Positions 24,404 to 32,846 of a DNA stretch of 64,000 nt are shown here, one piece after another. Where the stretch lies: the NCBI GenBank assembly GCA_045807125.1, contig JBJMHZ010000004.1, positions 1 to 64,000 on the forward strand, given 5' to 3'. The stretch's first letter is position 1. Each line of letters starts with the position of its first letter. This DNA is from JBJMHZ01 sp045807125 (GTDB lineage Bacteria; Actinomycetota; Actinomycetes; JAWWOL01). Both the position numbers and the translations under genes were made by a program. Below the pieces are notes generated by a model. The model was not told the origin of the DNA, did not search any database, and saw only the letters and a program-made list of their open reading frames with translations.

Positions 24404-26182
24404 TCAGAACATGCCCCTCGCAGTCGCGATGTCCTCCTGGTTGATCTGGGTCGGCGTGAACTCCGAGCCGTAGAACCAGACGACCGCTTGCCGGTTGTTG
24501 CTGTCGGTCCACAACGCGTGGAACGCTCCGTCCCCGCCGACCGCCAGGTCGGTGTAGTCACCGAAGAAGCCGCCGCCGAACCCGCTGCGGGTGTTGATCG
24601 GATGGGTCGAAACGGTCTGCGTCACTGCGGTGGTCAGGTCGGCGACGACGTAGTCCAGGCGGGTGTTGTCGATGTAGTCGCCCAGCTGGTCGCACTCGAT
24701 CCGCCCGACCGGCGGAGCCGGCGCCGACGCGCACGTCTGCCACGGCGACACCACGTCGCCGCGGTAGGCGCCGATGAAGACGTGCCCGTCGGGACCGACG
24801 TCGACCGCGGGGAAGACGTCCTCGACGGGGCCGGCCGGCGACGGTGCGTTGAGCGGCTGCCCGGACGACGGCTGCGTGACCGGGTATCCGACCGGCGTGC
24901 GGGTCCCCGCCGGGAACGCGCGAGCCGGCGTGGCCCACGTGGTGCCACCGTTGGTCGACGTGCTGTAGACGGCGACCGAGCCGGCGCTCGTGTCGGTCGT
25001 CCAGGTGACGTAGAGGTCGCCGTTCGGCGCCGCAGCGGCAGCCGGGTAGCTGTTGACGCGGAACGCCGTGTCCCCCAGCTCCTCGATCTCGGCGAGCGGC
25101 GCGACCTGCTGCGGCTGGCTCCACGTCGCGCCGCCATCGGTGGACTTCGCCATGTAGGTGGAGTCCGTGGCGGCAAGGCGGGTCGCACCGTCCCAGAAGA
25201 CGTACAGCGAGCCGTCAGGCCCGACGACCGGGCGCGATCCCTGGCTGTACAGGGCGTTGCCGGAGATCAGCTTCGGAGCGGTGAAGGTGCGCCCGCCGTC
25301 GCTCGAGGACACGAACGCGATCGGCGACTGGACGTAATTCCCGTTGTGCGCGTTGAACAGGAAGCGGGTCCACGTGACGTAGATGCGGTCCCGGAAGGGG
25401 CTCGCCGGGTTGCTGTCGACGGCGATCCACTCCTTGTCGTTGAGCGTCGACGGCGCCGTCGTCGGGTTGATGAACGTCGGGGCCGACCACGAGAGGCTGC
25501 CGACGCCGTCGAACGTCCCGCGGCTCACGGTGACCGTGTTTGGTGCGCTGGTCCGGTCGAACCCGAGACCGGCGTAGTAGACGTTGCCCTGGCTGTCGAA
25601 CGCGAGGGCCGGGTCGCCGCCCGCGTCGTACGGGCCACCGGTGAGGTGCTCCACGCCCGGGATCAGCGTCCCGAGGTGGTTCGGGTCGCTCGAGGTGCAG
25701 CACCACGTCTGCCCGCCGTCGTTGGAGAAGTACGTGCCCGAGTACCCCTCACCGAGGGCGCTGCAAGGAGTTGCGCCGATGCTGCAGCTCCACGTCCTGC
25801 TGACGTAGTCGTTGGCACCGGCGACGAGCCGGTTCGCGTTGTTGGGGTCGACCGCGATCGCGGTTTCGTTCTGGGGCGCTCCGGCGGTGTCCTGGTTGAC
25901 CGTCACGTCGGGCGGCAGGATGGCCGTGCCGTCAAGTGGGCTGCTCAGGACGAACGGCGGCGAGATCGCCGATGCGGTTGGAGGGGCGCCGGTCTCCTCG
26001 GCCTCTTCCTCGAGGAAGGCCGAGAAGCGGATCTGCAGGCCTGCCGTGCCGTGCAGCGACGCGACCTTGCCGGCGAGCGTGTTGATGTCGTACTGCGGGT
26101 TGGCGGCAGCTGCGGGCGCGGCCACTGCGGCCATGGCACCTGCAAGCGTGAGAGCCACCGATAAGGCCAGGAAACGTCTCAA
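24404..26182 (-). CDS. Secreted BNR/sialidase-like repeat protein (592 aa)
   Basis: TTG 26182 lies 6 nt after GGAGGGG and begins a signal peptide (LALSVALTLAGAMAAVAAPA, cleavage near AAA). The mature protein is a predicted multi-bladed beta-propeller with Asp-box/BNR motifs: FSNDGGQTWCC, SSSDGGRTFTAP, KSTDGGATWSQP, TSTNGGTTWATP. Dispersed motifs NETAIAVDP and DVFPAVDVGPDG are typical of exo-alpha-sialidase-like and secreted propeller proteins. The catalytic Arg triad of true sialidases cannot be placed, so glycan binding or hydrolysis remains open. Confidence 0.85.
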   Translation of the reverse strand: MRRFLALSVALTLAGAMAAVAAPAAAANPQYDINTLAGKVASLHGTAGLQIRFSAFLEEEAEETGAPPTASAISPPFVLSSPLDGTAILPPDVTVNQDTAGAPQNETAIAVDPNNANRLVAGANDYVSRTWSCSIGATPCSALGEGYSGTYFSNDGGQTWCCTSSDPNHLGTLIPGVEHLTGGPYDAGGDPALAFDSQGNVYYAGLGFDRTSAPNTVTVSRGTFDGVGSLSWSAPTFINPTTAPSTLNDKEWIAVDSNPASPFRDRIYVTWTRFLFNAHNGNYVQSPIAFVSSSDGGRTFTAPKLISGNALYSQGSRPVVGPDGSLYVFWDGATRLAATDSTYMAKSTDGGATWSQPQQVAPLAEIEELGDTAFRVNSYPAAAAAPNGDLYVTWTTDTSAGSVAVYSTSTNGGTTWATPARAFPAGTRTPVGYPVTQPSSGQPLNAPSPAGPVEDVFPAVDVGPDGHVFIGAYRGDVVSPWQTCASAPAPPVGRIECDQLGDYIDNTRLDYVVADLTTAVTQTVSTHPINTRSGFGGGFFGDYTDLAVGGDGAFHALWTDSNNRQAVVWFYGSEFTPTQINQEDIATARGMF

Positions 26183-26300
26183 GATCGCCCCTCCGCTCGG
26201 TCAGCGGCGGCACGAACGCGCCGGCGCGTCAATCTCGGCTGTTTCTAGTGGACCCCTGTCCGAAGGGCAATAGCGATTAGGGAGTGCCCCGCTCCGCGCG

Positions 26301-27245
26301 TTACGTGGCGCCGCCGCTCGGCGTGGCGGAAGCCGGTTCCGGCGGTCCTACGACGACATCGAGGCGCCCTAGTGCGACGTCGAGGTCGGCTCTGCGAGCC
26401 TGTGTCACGGCGTCAGCGTCGGCGAGCTGGTTGGCGGTCGGCGGCGGCTGCGCCGCCTGCATCAATCGGGCGGACTCCAAGGCGAACGTCAGCCCGGAGA
26501 GCGCCTCTGCCGTCGACCGCGCAACGCCAGCGGCGTCGGCCGTTGGAGCGCTCTTGCCGGCTACCTGGAGGTCCCGGCTCGTCTGTTCCGCGCCGGTCCG
26601 TACGGCTTCCCAGTGCGCGACGTCGGCGATGTCCCGACCGTGGACGGGCAGGAGATCCCGGGACAGGAGGGCGGCGTCGACCGAGGCTCGTGCGCCCTTG
26701 CGCCACGTCTCCCATCGCCGCCGGCTGCGCCGGTGAAGGACGAGCCCGGTCGCCGTGATGGCCACGACCAGCAGCACGGCCAGAGCGATCCATCCCCACG
26801 GTGTCGTGCTGCTGCTGGTTGCCTCTGGCGACGTCGCGAGCGCGGTGGCCGCCGGTGCTGGTGATGTCGGGACGGCGGTCGCTGTCGACGCGGTTCGCGG
26901 GATCGTCGTGGTGACGCGGGATGGAGCCGCCGACGCGCTCCTGGTCCTCGGGGCGGTCGATGTGCTCGGGGCGGTCGATGTCCTCGGAGGCGCCGATGAC
27001 GCGGCGCCAGTCGATGTCCCTTGCGCCGTTGACGTCTCCGGGACGGTCGAGGTCTCCGGGGCCGTCGACCGCCCTGGCGTGCGCGTAGGGCTGCCGTGCG
27101 CCGACGTCGAGGGAAGGGATGCTGTTCGCGATTGGCCAGGCGACCCGGTTCGTTGCGGGAGGCTGGACGATCCGCCGCTCCCGCATCCGGCTATCAGCGC
27201 CACGGCAACGAGGCTCGCTGCGAGCTCACGGCGGAACGCTGTCAT
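26301..27245 (-). CDS. Lipoprotein with Ser/Thr-rich stalk and one TM helix (314 aa)
   Basis: ATG 27245 follows GAGGAG and gives a lipoprotein signal (LAASLVAVALIAGC, Cys near 20). A stalk of about 120 residues rich in Thr, Ser, Pro and Ala follows, containing repeats of the type APETSTVPETSTAQGTST. A TM helix (GWIALAVLLVVAITATGLVL) and a basic stop-transfer come next, then a helical cytoplasmic domain of about 120 residues. The combination of lipid anchor outside and TM domain inside is unusual; it could be a single-pass protein whose Cys is not lipidated. Function unknown. Confidence 0.7.
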   Translation of the reverse strand: MTAFRRELAASLVAVALIAGCGSGGSSSLPQRTGSPGQSRTASLPSTSAHGSPTRTPGRSTAPETSTVPETSTAQGTSTGAASSAPPRTSTAPSTSTAPRTRSASAAPSRVTTTIPRTASTATAVPTSPAPAATALATSPEATSSSTTPWGWIALAVLLVVAITATGLVLHRRSRRRWETWRKGARASVDAALLSRDLLPVHGRDIADVAHWEAVRTGAEQTSRDLQVAGKSAPTADAAGVARSTAEALSGLTFALESARLMQAAQPPPTANQLADADAVTQARRADLDVALGRLDVVVGPPEPASATPSGGAT

Positions 27246-27394
27246 GACTCCTCGCTTCGAGATGCCGGGACGAGCGACGGCTCGCCCGCGGCTCGGAAGG
27301 CGGAAGGCCGTGGCAGTCAAACCTGCGCGATCGCGGCTCGCGCAGTTCGCCCAACGTCGCCGATGGGCGCGGCCGCGGTCGTCATCCTCGAGGG

Positions 27395-28447
27395 ATGAAC
27401 GCCGCCGCGGGCGATGCCGCAGCGACCGGGTGGGACGCTGGTCCGGTGAGCGATGCGGCGACCAGAAGCGACGGCGGGGAGAGCGGTTGGTTCGCGCGGA
27501 CGCGCAGCCGCCCGCCGCGGCGGGCGCTGGACTGGGCCGCCTCGGCCGTCGACGCCGGCGCGCGGGTGGTGGGTGTGCGGGCGCTGCGCGGTGCCGGCAA
27601 CGCGATGCACGTGGTCGCCGTCGCGCACGACGGCGCGACGCGGCGGGTGGTGCTGCGCCGGGTCATGTCCGCGGAGCCGGCTGTGGTCGCGGCGCGCGGC
27701 TGGGTCGCCCGCGAGGCCGCCGTCCTGGTCGCGCTGGCCCGGCACGGCGCGCCGGTGCCGGAGGTGCTCGCCGTCGATCCCGACGGCAGCCGCTGCGACT
27801 GCCCGGCCATCGTCATGACGCTGCTGCCCGGCTGGGGGCGCCCGCCGCGCCGCGCCGCCCCGGCGTGGCTGGACTCCCTCGCGGCGACCCTGCACGGCCT
27901 CCACGCCGGACCGCCCGACCGGCTGCCCCCGCTGCCGGACCGGCTGGCCGAGCTGACCGGCGAGCTCGCCGGACCGCCGCCGCCGTCCGACACCGACCGG
28001 TCCACCGACGAGGCGGCGCGAGAGCTGCTCGGGCGCCGCCTCGCCGAGCTGGCGGCCGCGGGGTCCGTACCGGCCGTCCTGGTCCACGACGACTACTGGT
28101 CCGGGAACACCCTGCGCCTCGGGCACCGGGTCACCGGCGTCGTCGACTGGCAGACCGCCGCCCTCGGCCCGCCCGGCCTCGACGTCGGCTACTGCGCGAT
28201 CGACCTCGAGCTGTCCTACGGCAAGGAGGCCCGCGACCACTTCGTCGCCGCCTACGAGCGCCTCGCCGGCGCCCCCGTCGAGCGCCTCGCCGTGTGGGAG
28301 CTGGCCGGCGTCCTGCGCTGCGCCGACATCGCCGTATGGACCAGCGGCTGGGCCGAGCTCGGCCTGCCGGTGACCGAGGAGATCGTCGCCCAGCGGCTGG
28401 CCGCGCTCGAGGAGCGGGTGACCACCGCCCTGCGGGACGACCATTAG
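27395..28447 (+). CDS. Aminoglycoside phosphotransferase-family kinase (350 aa)
   Basis: Kinase-like fold. Catalytic loop LVHDDYWSGN (229-238: His231, Asp233, Asn238) and the metal-binding GVVDWQTAALGPP (Asp251) are complete. The nucleotide-binding region with VVLRRV lies around 85-90. Such APH/ChoK-like proteins phosphorylate small molecules and are not necessarily resistance enzymes. Substrate unknown. Divergent from the lipoprotein gene upstream. Confidence 0.88.
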   Translation: MNAAAGDAAATGWDAGPVSDAATRSDGGESGWFARTRSRPPRRALDWAASAVDAGARVVGVRALRGAGNAMHVVAVAHDGATRRVVLRRVMSAEPAVVAARGWVAREAAVLVALARHGAPVPEVLAVDPDGSRCDCPAIVMTLLPGWGRPPRRAAPAWLDSLAATLHGLHAGPPDRLPPLPDRLAELTGELAGPPPPSDTDRSTDEAARELLGRRLAELAAAGSVPAVLVHDDYWSGNTLRLGHRVTGVVDWQTAALGPPGLDVGYCAIDLELSYGKEARDHFVAAYERLAGAPVERLAVWELAGVLRCADIAVWTSGWAELGLPVTEEIVAQRLAALEERVTTALRDDH

Positions 28448-28765
28448 CGGCACGACCGCCTTGCCGGCGCTGCCCGATCCGTCGCTTGTCGCGCTCGCCG
28501 TCCCGTCGGTCCTGCTGCGCTACCCGCTCCAGCAACGGACCGGTTCGGCAGCGCTTAGGTGGTTCTTCGTGCCATCTCGTCCCAGCGGAGTACGGTCGTG
28601 GTAGGAGTCATCGGCTTGATGACGGGCCGCCGCCCTTCGCGACAGTTCAGGACCGCTCTCGACAGCAGGCACGTCCTTCCGGCCCGGCACCCTTGGGCCA
28701 GTGCGCGAATGGAAAGCTCGGCCGGTGGCCTCCAGCGCCGCCGGCTGCGAGACAGGTGCGCGGCG
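28448..28765. other. Intergenic region before the GAF-ANTAR gene
   Basis: About 320 bases. Part of it is open in frame with the downstream gene, but lacks a ribosome binding site and has shadow-like composition. No hairpin or clear promoter hexamers were identified. Confidence 0.4.
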
Positions 28766-29488
28766 ATGACCGACTACCTATCCGGATCTGGCCCCCTTGA
28801 CGCTCATCAGGCGCTGCGAGCCCTGTCCGGCATCGTGCTGGGCGATCACTCCTTCGATGCCGTGCTGCAGCGCGCCACGGTGGTGGCGAAGCGCACCATC
28901 CCCGGCGCGGCCGAGGTCTCCGTCACGGTGAAGAACGGTCCCCCCACGACCGTGGCGGCGAGCGGTCGGCTCGCCGAGCAGGCCGACGAGGCGCAGTACG
29001 CCACTGGGACGGGTCCGTGCTTGGACGCCATCCGGCTGGGGCAGACGATCGTAGTGGAGGACCAAGCCACCGAGGACCGCTGGCCCGAGTACGTGGTGCG
29101 GGCGCTCGCAGCCGGAGCGCGGAGCTCGTGCTCGGTGCCCCTGCCGGTCGACACCCGGATCATCGGAGCGTTCAACGCCTACGGGATCGAGCCCCACGCC
29201 TTCGACGAGGTCTCGATCAAGGTCGCGCAGGACCTGGCGGCGTACGCGGGGATCGTGCTCAACAACGTCGGCCTGTACTTCACGGCGACCAGCCGTGCCG
29301 ACCAGATGGCCGAGGCGATGAAGTCCCGAGCCGTCATCGAGCAGGCGAAGGGCATCCTGATGTCGCAGCGGCACTGCAGCGCGGACGAGGCGTTCGACAT
29401 CCTCGTGCGCCTGTCGCAGCAGTCCCATCGGAAGCTGCGCGAGGTCGCTCAAGCGCTCGTCGATCACGTTCTTGCTGATAGTGCTTGA
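28766..29488 (+). CDS. GAF-ANTAR antitermination regulator (240 aa)
   Basis: N-terminal GAF sensor domain (about 10-150; DAVLQRATVVAKRTIPGAAE, GTGPCLDAIRLG, RSSCSVPLPV) and C-terminal ANTAR RNA-binding domain (about 170-232; SRAVIEQAKGILMSQRHCSA, DEAFDILVRLSQQSHRKLRE). ANTAR proteins bind paired RNA stem-loops and prevent transcription termination. The GAF domain has no obvious cofactor ligand, so the signal is unknown. The ANTAR-coding DNA is nearly identical, in inverted orientation, to that of the convergent gene 29606-30319. Confidence 0.9.
   Translation: MTDYLSGSGPLDAHQALRALSGIVLGDHSFDAVLQRATVVAKRTIPGAAEVSVTVKNGPPTTVAASGRLAEQADEAQYATGTGPCLDAIRLGQTIVVEDQATEDRWPEYVVRALAAGARSSCSVPLPVDTRIIGAFNAYGIEPHAFDEVSIKVAQDLAAYAGIVLNNVGLYFTATSRADQMAEAMKSRAVIEQAKGILMSQRHCSADEAFDILVRLSQQSHRKLREVAQALVDHVLADSA
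29336..29463 (+). repeat. 128-bp inverted repeat, left arm (ANTAR-coding)
   Basis: Matches the reverse complement of 29625-29752 at 126 of 128 positions; the two mismatches fall after base 27 and base 38 of the arm. The flanking GAF-coding parts are far more diverged, so this points to recent gene conversion or duplication limited to the ANTAR segment. Confidence 0.9.
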
Positions 29489-29531
29489 CTCATAGCACGT
29501 CGCCGCGTCGTCCGGACGGGTGCGGTGGCGA

Positions 29532-29566
29532 GGCCCCGGCAGGTCAACAAGGCACCTGCCGGGGCC
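29532..29566. terminator. Bidirectional terminator between convergent GAF-ANTAR genes
   Basis: GGCCCCGGCAGGT (29532-29544) pairs perfectly with ACCTGCCGGGGCC (29554-29566) around a 9-base loop. It sits between two convergent stop codons, so it can terminate transcripts from both sides before the long inverted repeat pairs. Confidence 0.8.
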
Positions 29567-29605
29567 GTACCATCGCGCGGACCGTCCGTCGTCCGGGAAC
29601 GGGCG

Positions 29606-30319
29606 TCATTTCTCGATGGTGGCGTCGACGAGCGCTTGAGCGACCTCGCGCAGCTTCCGATGGGACTGCTGCGACAGGCGCACGAGGATGTCGAACGCCT
29701 CGTCCGCGCTGCATTGCCGCTGCGCCATCAGGATGCCCTTCGCCTGCTCGATCACCGCGCGCGACTGCATGGCGTGGCGCATCTGCTCGGCGAGCGTGGT
29801 GGCGCGGTAGAAGTGGTCGGCGTTGGTGAGCACGATGCCGGCGTAGCGCGCCAGATCCAGCGCGACGTTGATCCCGTCCGATGCGAAGGCGCGCGGCTCG
29901 GGGGAGTAGATGTTGAGCGCCCCGATGACGCCGTCGTCGACTTGCAGCGGGACGGACAGCGATGCCCGGACGCCCGCCTCGAGCGCGGCGGGCACGTAGT
30001 CGGGCCAGCGGGTCTCGCCGCGCAGGTCCTCGACGAGGATCAGCTCCCTGAGCCGGGCGGCGTCGAGGCAGGGTCCGTGACCGGCGGCGTACTGCGACTC
30101 GTCCACGGCCAAGGCGCGCTCGCCGCTGAAGGCCGCGGTGCGGGGCCCGTCACCCTCGATGAGGGTGACCGACACCTCCTGCGCACCGGGGACGGACGCC
30201 GCGGTGACGTCGCAGGTACGTTGCAGCACGGCATGCAGCGTCATGTCGCCGAGGACGATGCTGGCCAGCGCGCGCAGCGCCTCTGGCATGGCTAGGGAGT
30301 CGTCCTGTTGGTCCCGCAT
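29606..30319 (-). CDS. GAF-ANTAR antitermination regulator, second copy (237 aa)
   Basis: Same architecture as the convergent gene: GAF domain (about 10-150; LHAVLQRTCDVTAASVPGAQ, GHGPCLDAARL, RASLSVPLQV) and ANTAR domain (about 168-232) that differs from its neighbour by only two residues over the conserved 42 (S to A, H to Q). The GAF domains share only the general pattern, so the two proteins probably sense different signals but recognise the same RNA targets. ATG 30319 is used; open sequence upstream of it has shadow-like composition. The right arm of the inverted repeat is 29625-29752. Confidence 0.9.
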   Translation of the reverse strand: MRDQQDDSLAMPEALRALASIVLGDMTLHAVLQRTCDVTAASVPGAQEVSVTLIEGDGPRTAAFSGERALAVDESQYAAGHGPCLDAARLRELILVEDLRGETRWPDYVPAALEAGVRASLSVPLQVDDGVIGALNIYSPEPRAFASDGINVALDLARYAGIVLTNADHFYRATTLAEQMRHAMQSRAVIEQAKGILMAQRQCSADEAFDILVRLSQQSHRKLREVAQALVDATIEK

Positions 30320-30486
30320 GACGTCGGGCCTCGCGATCGCGGTAGTGCGGGGGCGCCGGGCGGGTGCACGGCCGCCGGAGCACCGCGATCGCTGCTGAAC
30401 CGGTCTCCGGGCATGACCATAGCGGAGGTCCCGCCGCTGATCGCACCCAGGTGATCGCGACTGGCCGGGGAACGGCCGCAGCCGGC

Positions 30487-31968
30487 CTAGCGAGGCGCCG
30501 GGCCGCTGGCCGTACCGCCCGTGCCGGCAATGCCGGCTGGGCACGTGCTGCTCGCGTGCAGCTCGTCGAGGTAGGTGCCCTGCCCGGACGCCGATGCCCA
30601 CTGCTGGGCGCTCTCGACCGACGTGCCCTCGCCCCATTCGTTGAACGTCGTCACGAGCCGCAGGCCGGCGCTCGAGCAGTTCATCGCCGCGACCTCGTCG
30701 TGCCAGCGGGCGGCGTCACGGGCCAGCCGCGGCGTCGCCTCGGCGAAGTGCCAGAACCCGGGGCTGATGGAGTACGAGTGCGTGCCCTGGTCGTCGGTGG
30801 GCGTGGCCGGGCCGTACTGATGCCAGTTGGCCGGCTGGTCGGCGCAGGAGGCGTAGCCGGCGAGCACCTTGAGCACCACGTAGAAGTGCATCGTGGCAGC
30901 GGCGTCGGCCTGCGCCCAACGGGTCGCGGTCGCGCAGGTGTCGGAGCCGTCGCCGTACGCGAAGATCACCGGCTGGCCGGCGATCCAGAGGTAGCTGGGG
31001 TCATGGACGTAGTGGGCGGCGAGGTAGTCCAGATCCTTGGTGATCTGGCTGGGCGCCGGCGCGGGCGAGCCGGGCACCGCGGCGGTCGTCGCGCCCTCGC
31101 CCTCGTAGTAGGGGGCGACGCGCAGCGGAGTGCCGTGCGCGGCGGTCAGCAGAGGCTGGAGCCGCGCGTCCTCCTTGGTGCCCTGACCCCACCAGGAGGA
31201 GACCGCGAAGTCGAACCGGCCGTAGCGCATCGCGGCGACCTGCTGGGGGAGGACGCCGACGGTGCTGTAGCGGCCGAGCGTCGGGGAGTAGTGCGTGGCC
31301 GGGTCGAACCCGCCCTGCGACCACGCCTCCGGGAACCAGGGGTAGTAGAACGTGCCGCGGGCCGGCAGCGAGATCGACGTCGGGTCGCCCGGCGCGCCCG
31401 ACACGAGCGACCAGTCGTCGACGTAGACGTTGATGCCGGCCGGGGCCGATGCGGCGTAGGCGCAGAGCTTGAGGCCGTCCCCGCTCGATGTCGCCGTGCG
31501 TGCGGCGGTGACGTGGTGCCAGGCCGTGTCGGCGACGGTGACCGTGGCGCTGGTCGATCCGACCGTGGCGCCGGACGGGGCGAGCTCGCGCAGGAGCAGC
31601 CGCACCTTCTGCCCCGCAACCGAGGAGCGCACCCACGCGCCCGCGTCGTACGCGACACCGGCCACGAGGGAGGAGATCGCCTTGCCCTTGTAGCACTCGC
31701 CGGTATCCGCGGCGCCGGACGCGGTCGATGCATACCGGAGGGAATGCGTTCCGGTGTGGGCGCTCGCGGTCGACCAGGTGACGCGCGAGGTGGGGCTGTA
31801 GACGCCGTTGAACGCTCCCACGGTCGTCTCGACGGAGGTATCCTGCCCGGCGAAGTGATCGGTGACGGCGGCCTCGGCCGGTGGCCCCGCAAGGGTCCAC
31901 GGACCGACGACGAGGGCGGTCGCTGCGGCGAGCGCGGCGGCTCGGCGGGCTCCATCGGTTCTGGGCAT
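30487..31968 (-). CDS. Secreted GH99-like glycoside hydrolase with CBM-type module (493 aa)
   Basis: Signal peptide at the N-terminus (ALAAATALVVGPWTLAGPPA, cleavage near AEA). Residues about 35-195 form a jelly-roll carbohydrate-binding-like module (ETTVGAFNGVYSPTSRVTWS ... YVDDWSLVSG). Residues about 205-480 resemble GH99/GH71-like endo-acting enzymes: GTFYYPWFPEAW, FAVSSWWGQGTKED, RVAPYYEGEG, YLWIAGQPVIFAYG and TTFNEWGEGTSVE near the C-terminus, where an acid/base Glu is expected. Probable extracellular polysaccharide degradation; glycan specificity not predictable. Confidence 0.8.
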   Translation of the reverse strand: MPRTDGARRAAALAAATALVVGPWTLAGPPAEAAVTDHFAGQDTSVETTVGAFNGVYSPTSRVTWSTASAHTGTHSLRYASTASGAADTGECYKGKAISSLVAGVAYDAGAWVRSSVAGQKVRLLLRELAPSGATVGSTSATVTVADTAWHHVTAARTATSSGDGLKLCAYAASAPAGINVYVDDWSLVSGAPGDPTSISLPARGTFYYPWFPEAWSQGGFDPATHYSPTLGRYSTVGVLPQQVAAMRYGRFDFAVSSWWGQGTKEDARLQPLLTAAHGTPLRVAPYYEGEGATTAAVPGSPAPAPSQITKDLDYLAAHYVHDPSYLWIAGQPVIFAYGDGSDTCATATRWAQADAAATMHFYVVLKVLAGYASCADQPANWHQYGPATPTDDQGTHSYSISPGFWHFAEATPRLARDAARWHDEVAAMNCSSAGLRLVTTFNEWGEGTSVESAQQWASASGQGTYLDELHASSTCPAGIAGTGGTASGPAPR

Positions 31969-32158
31969 GGCGGGGACGGTAACCACCACCGTCCATGATC
32001 TCCACTTGTTGCCGGGCGCGTCGCCCTTGCCGCGCCATCTCGATCGTGACGGATCACCCGCCGCGTCCGGTTTGACTCTTGGTGCGAGGCGGGTAGTGCG
32101 TTCGGTGATCATTCGGCAGCGCGTGCAGCGCGGACCTGCGGGGATCATGGAGGTCGTC

Positions 32159-32833
32159 ATGGCGGATGGAGAGCTGGACCGATTGACGCCGGAGGAGCTG
32201 AGGGCGGAGGGCGCTACCGCGCTGCCCGACAAGGAGGTCCTCTCGCTGCTGGATCTCAATGCCAACCTCGACCTCGCGCTCGACACCGCAGCCCCCATCG
32301 ATCTCGCCATCGGTGCCAACGCCAACATCGCCGCGCCGATCGATGCCGCGGTCAACGCCAACGTGCTCTCGCCGGGCGCGGCGTCCGAGGCTGCCGCCAC
32401 GCAGGGGGCTGCGATCCACCAGGGCATCACCGGCAACGCCGACGCGACCGCCACCCAGGGCAGCAGCATCGCGCAGGGCGACCCGGCGCAGACCGGCACC
32501 ACCGGTGGCACGACCGACGGCGGAACGACCACCGTCGGCGACCCGACCGACGGCAACCTGCTCAACGTCAACGTCAACCTCGACGGCAACCTGCACCTCG
32601 CCTCGCCGATCGACGGCGCCGTCGCGGCCAACGCCAACGCCGCGGCACCCATCAACGCGGCCGCCTCGGCCAACATCGGTTCGCCCGACTCCGAGTCGCT
32701 CGCGGTTGCTCAGCAGTCGGCCGTCATCGACCAGAGCATCACCGGCGACGCGACCGCGACCGGCGAGCAGACGTCCACGATCGACCAGGGCCCGGCTCCC
32801 GCGCCGGTCGACCCGACGCCGACCGACGGCTAG
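32159..32833 (+). CDS. Asn/Ala-rich repeat protein coupled to the M50-type peptidase (224 aa)
   Basis: ATG 32159 has GGAGG 5 nt upstream. A short leader-like acidic N-terminus (LDRLTPEELRAEGATALPDK) is followed by two long imperfect repeats: LNANLDLALDTAAPIDLAIG ... AAPIDAAVNANVLSP and VNVNLDGNLHLASPIDGAVA ... AAPINAAASANIGSP. After each repeat comes a Gln/Thr segment such as QSITGDATATGEQTSTIDQG. The periodic N/D-A-N pattern suggests a beta-solenoid or amyloid-like surface protein. No signal peptide. Followed 13 bp later by an M50-type membrane peptidase, so it may be that enzyme's substrate or partner. Family has no function known to me. Confidence 0.75.
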   Translation: MADGELDRLTPEELRAEGATALPDKEVLSLLDLNANLDLALDTAAPIDLAIGANANIAAPIDAAVNANVLSPGAASEAAATQGAAIHQGITGNADATATQGSSIAQGDPAQTGTTGGTTDGGTTTVGDPTDGNLLNVNVNLDGNLHLASPIDGAVAANANAAAPINAAASANIGSPDSESLAVAQQSAVIDQSITGDATATGEQTSTIDQGPAPAPVDPTPTDG

Positions 32834-32846
32834 TGCCCGCCCGCTG

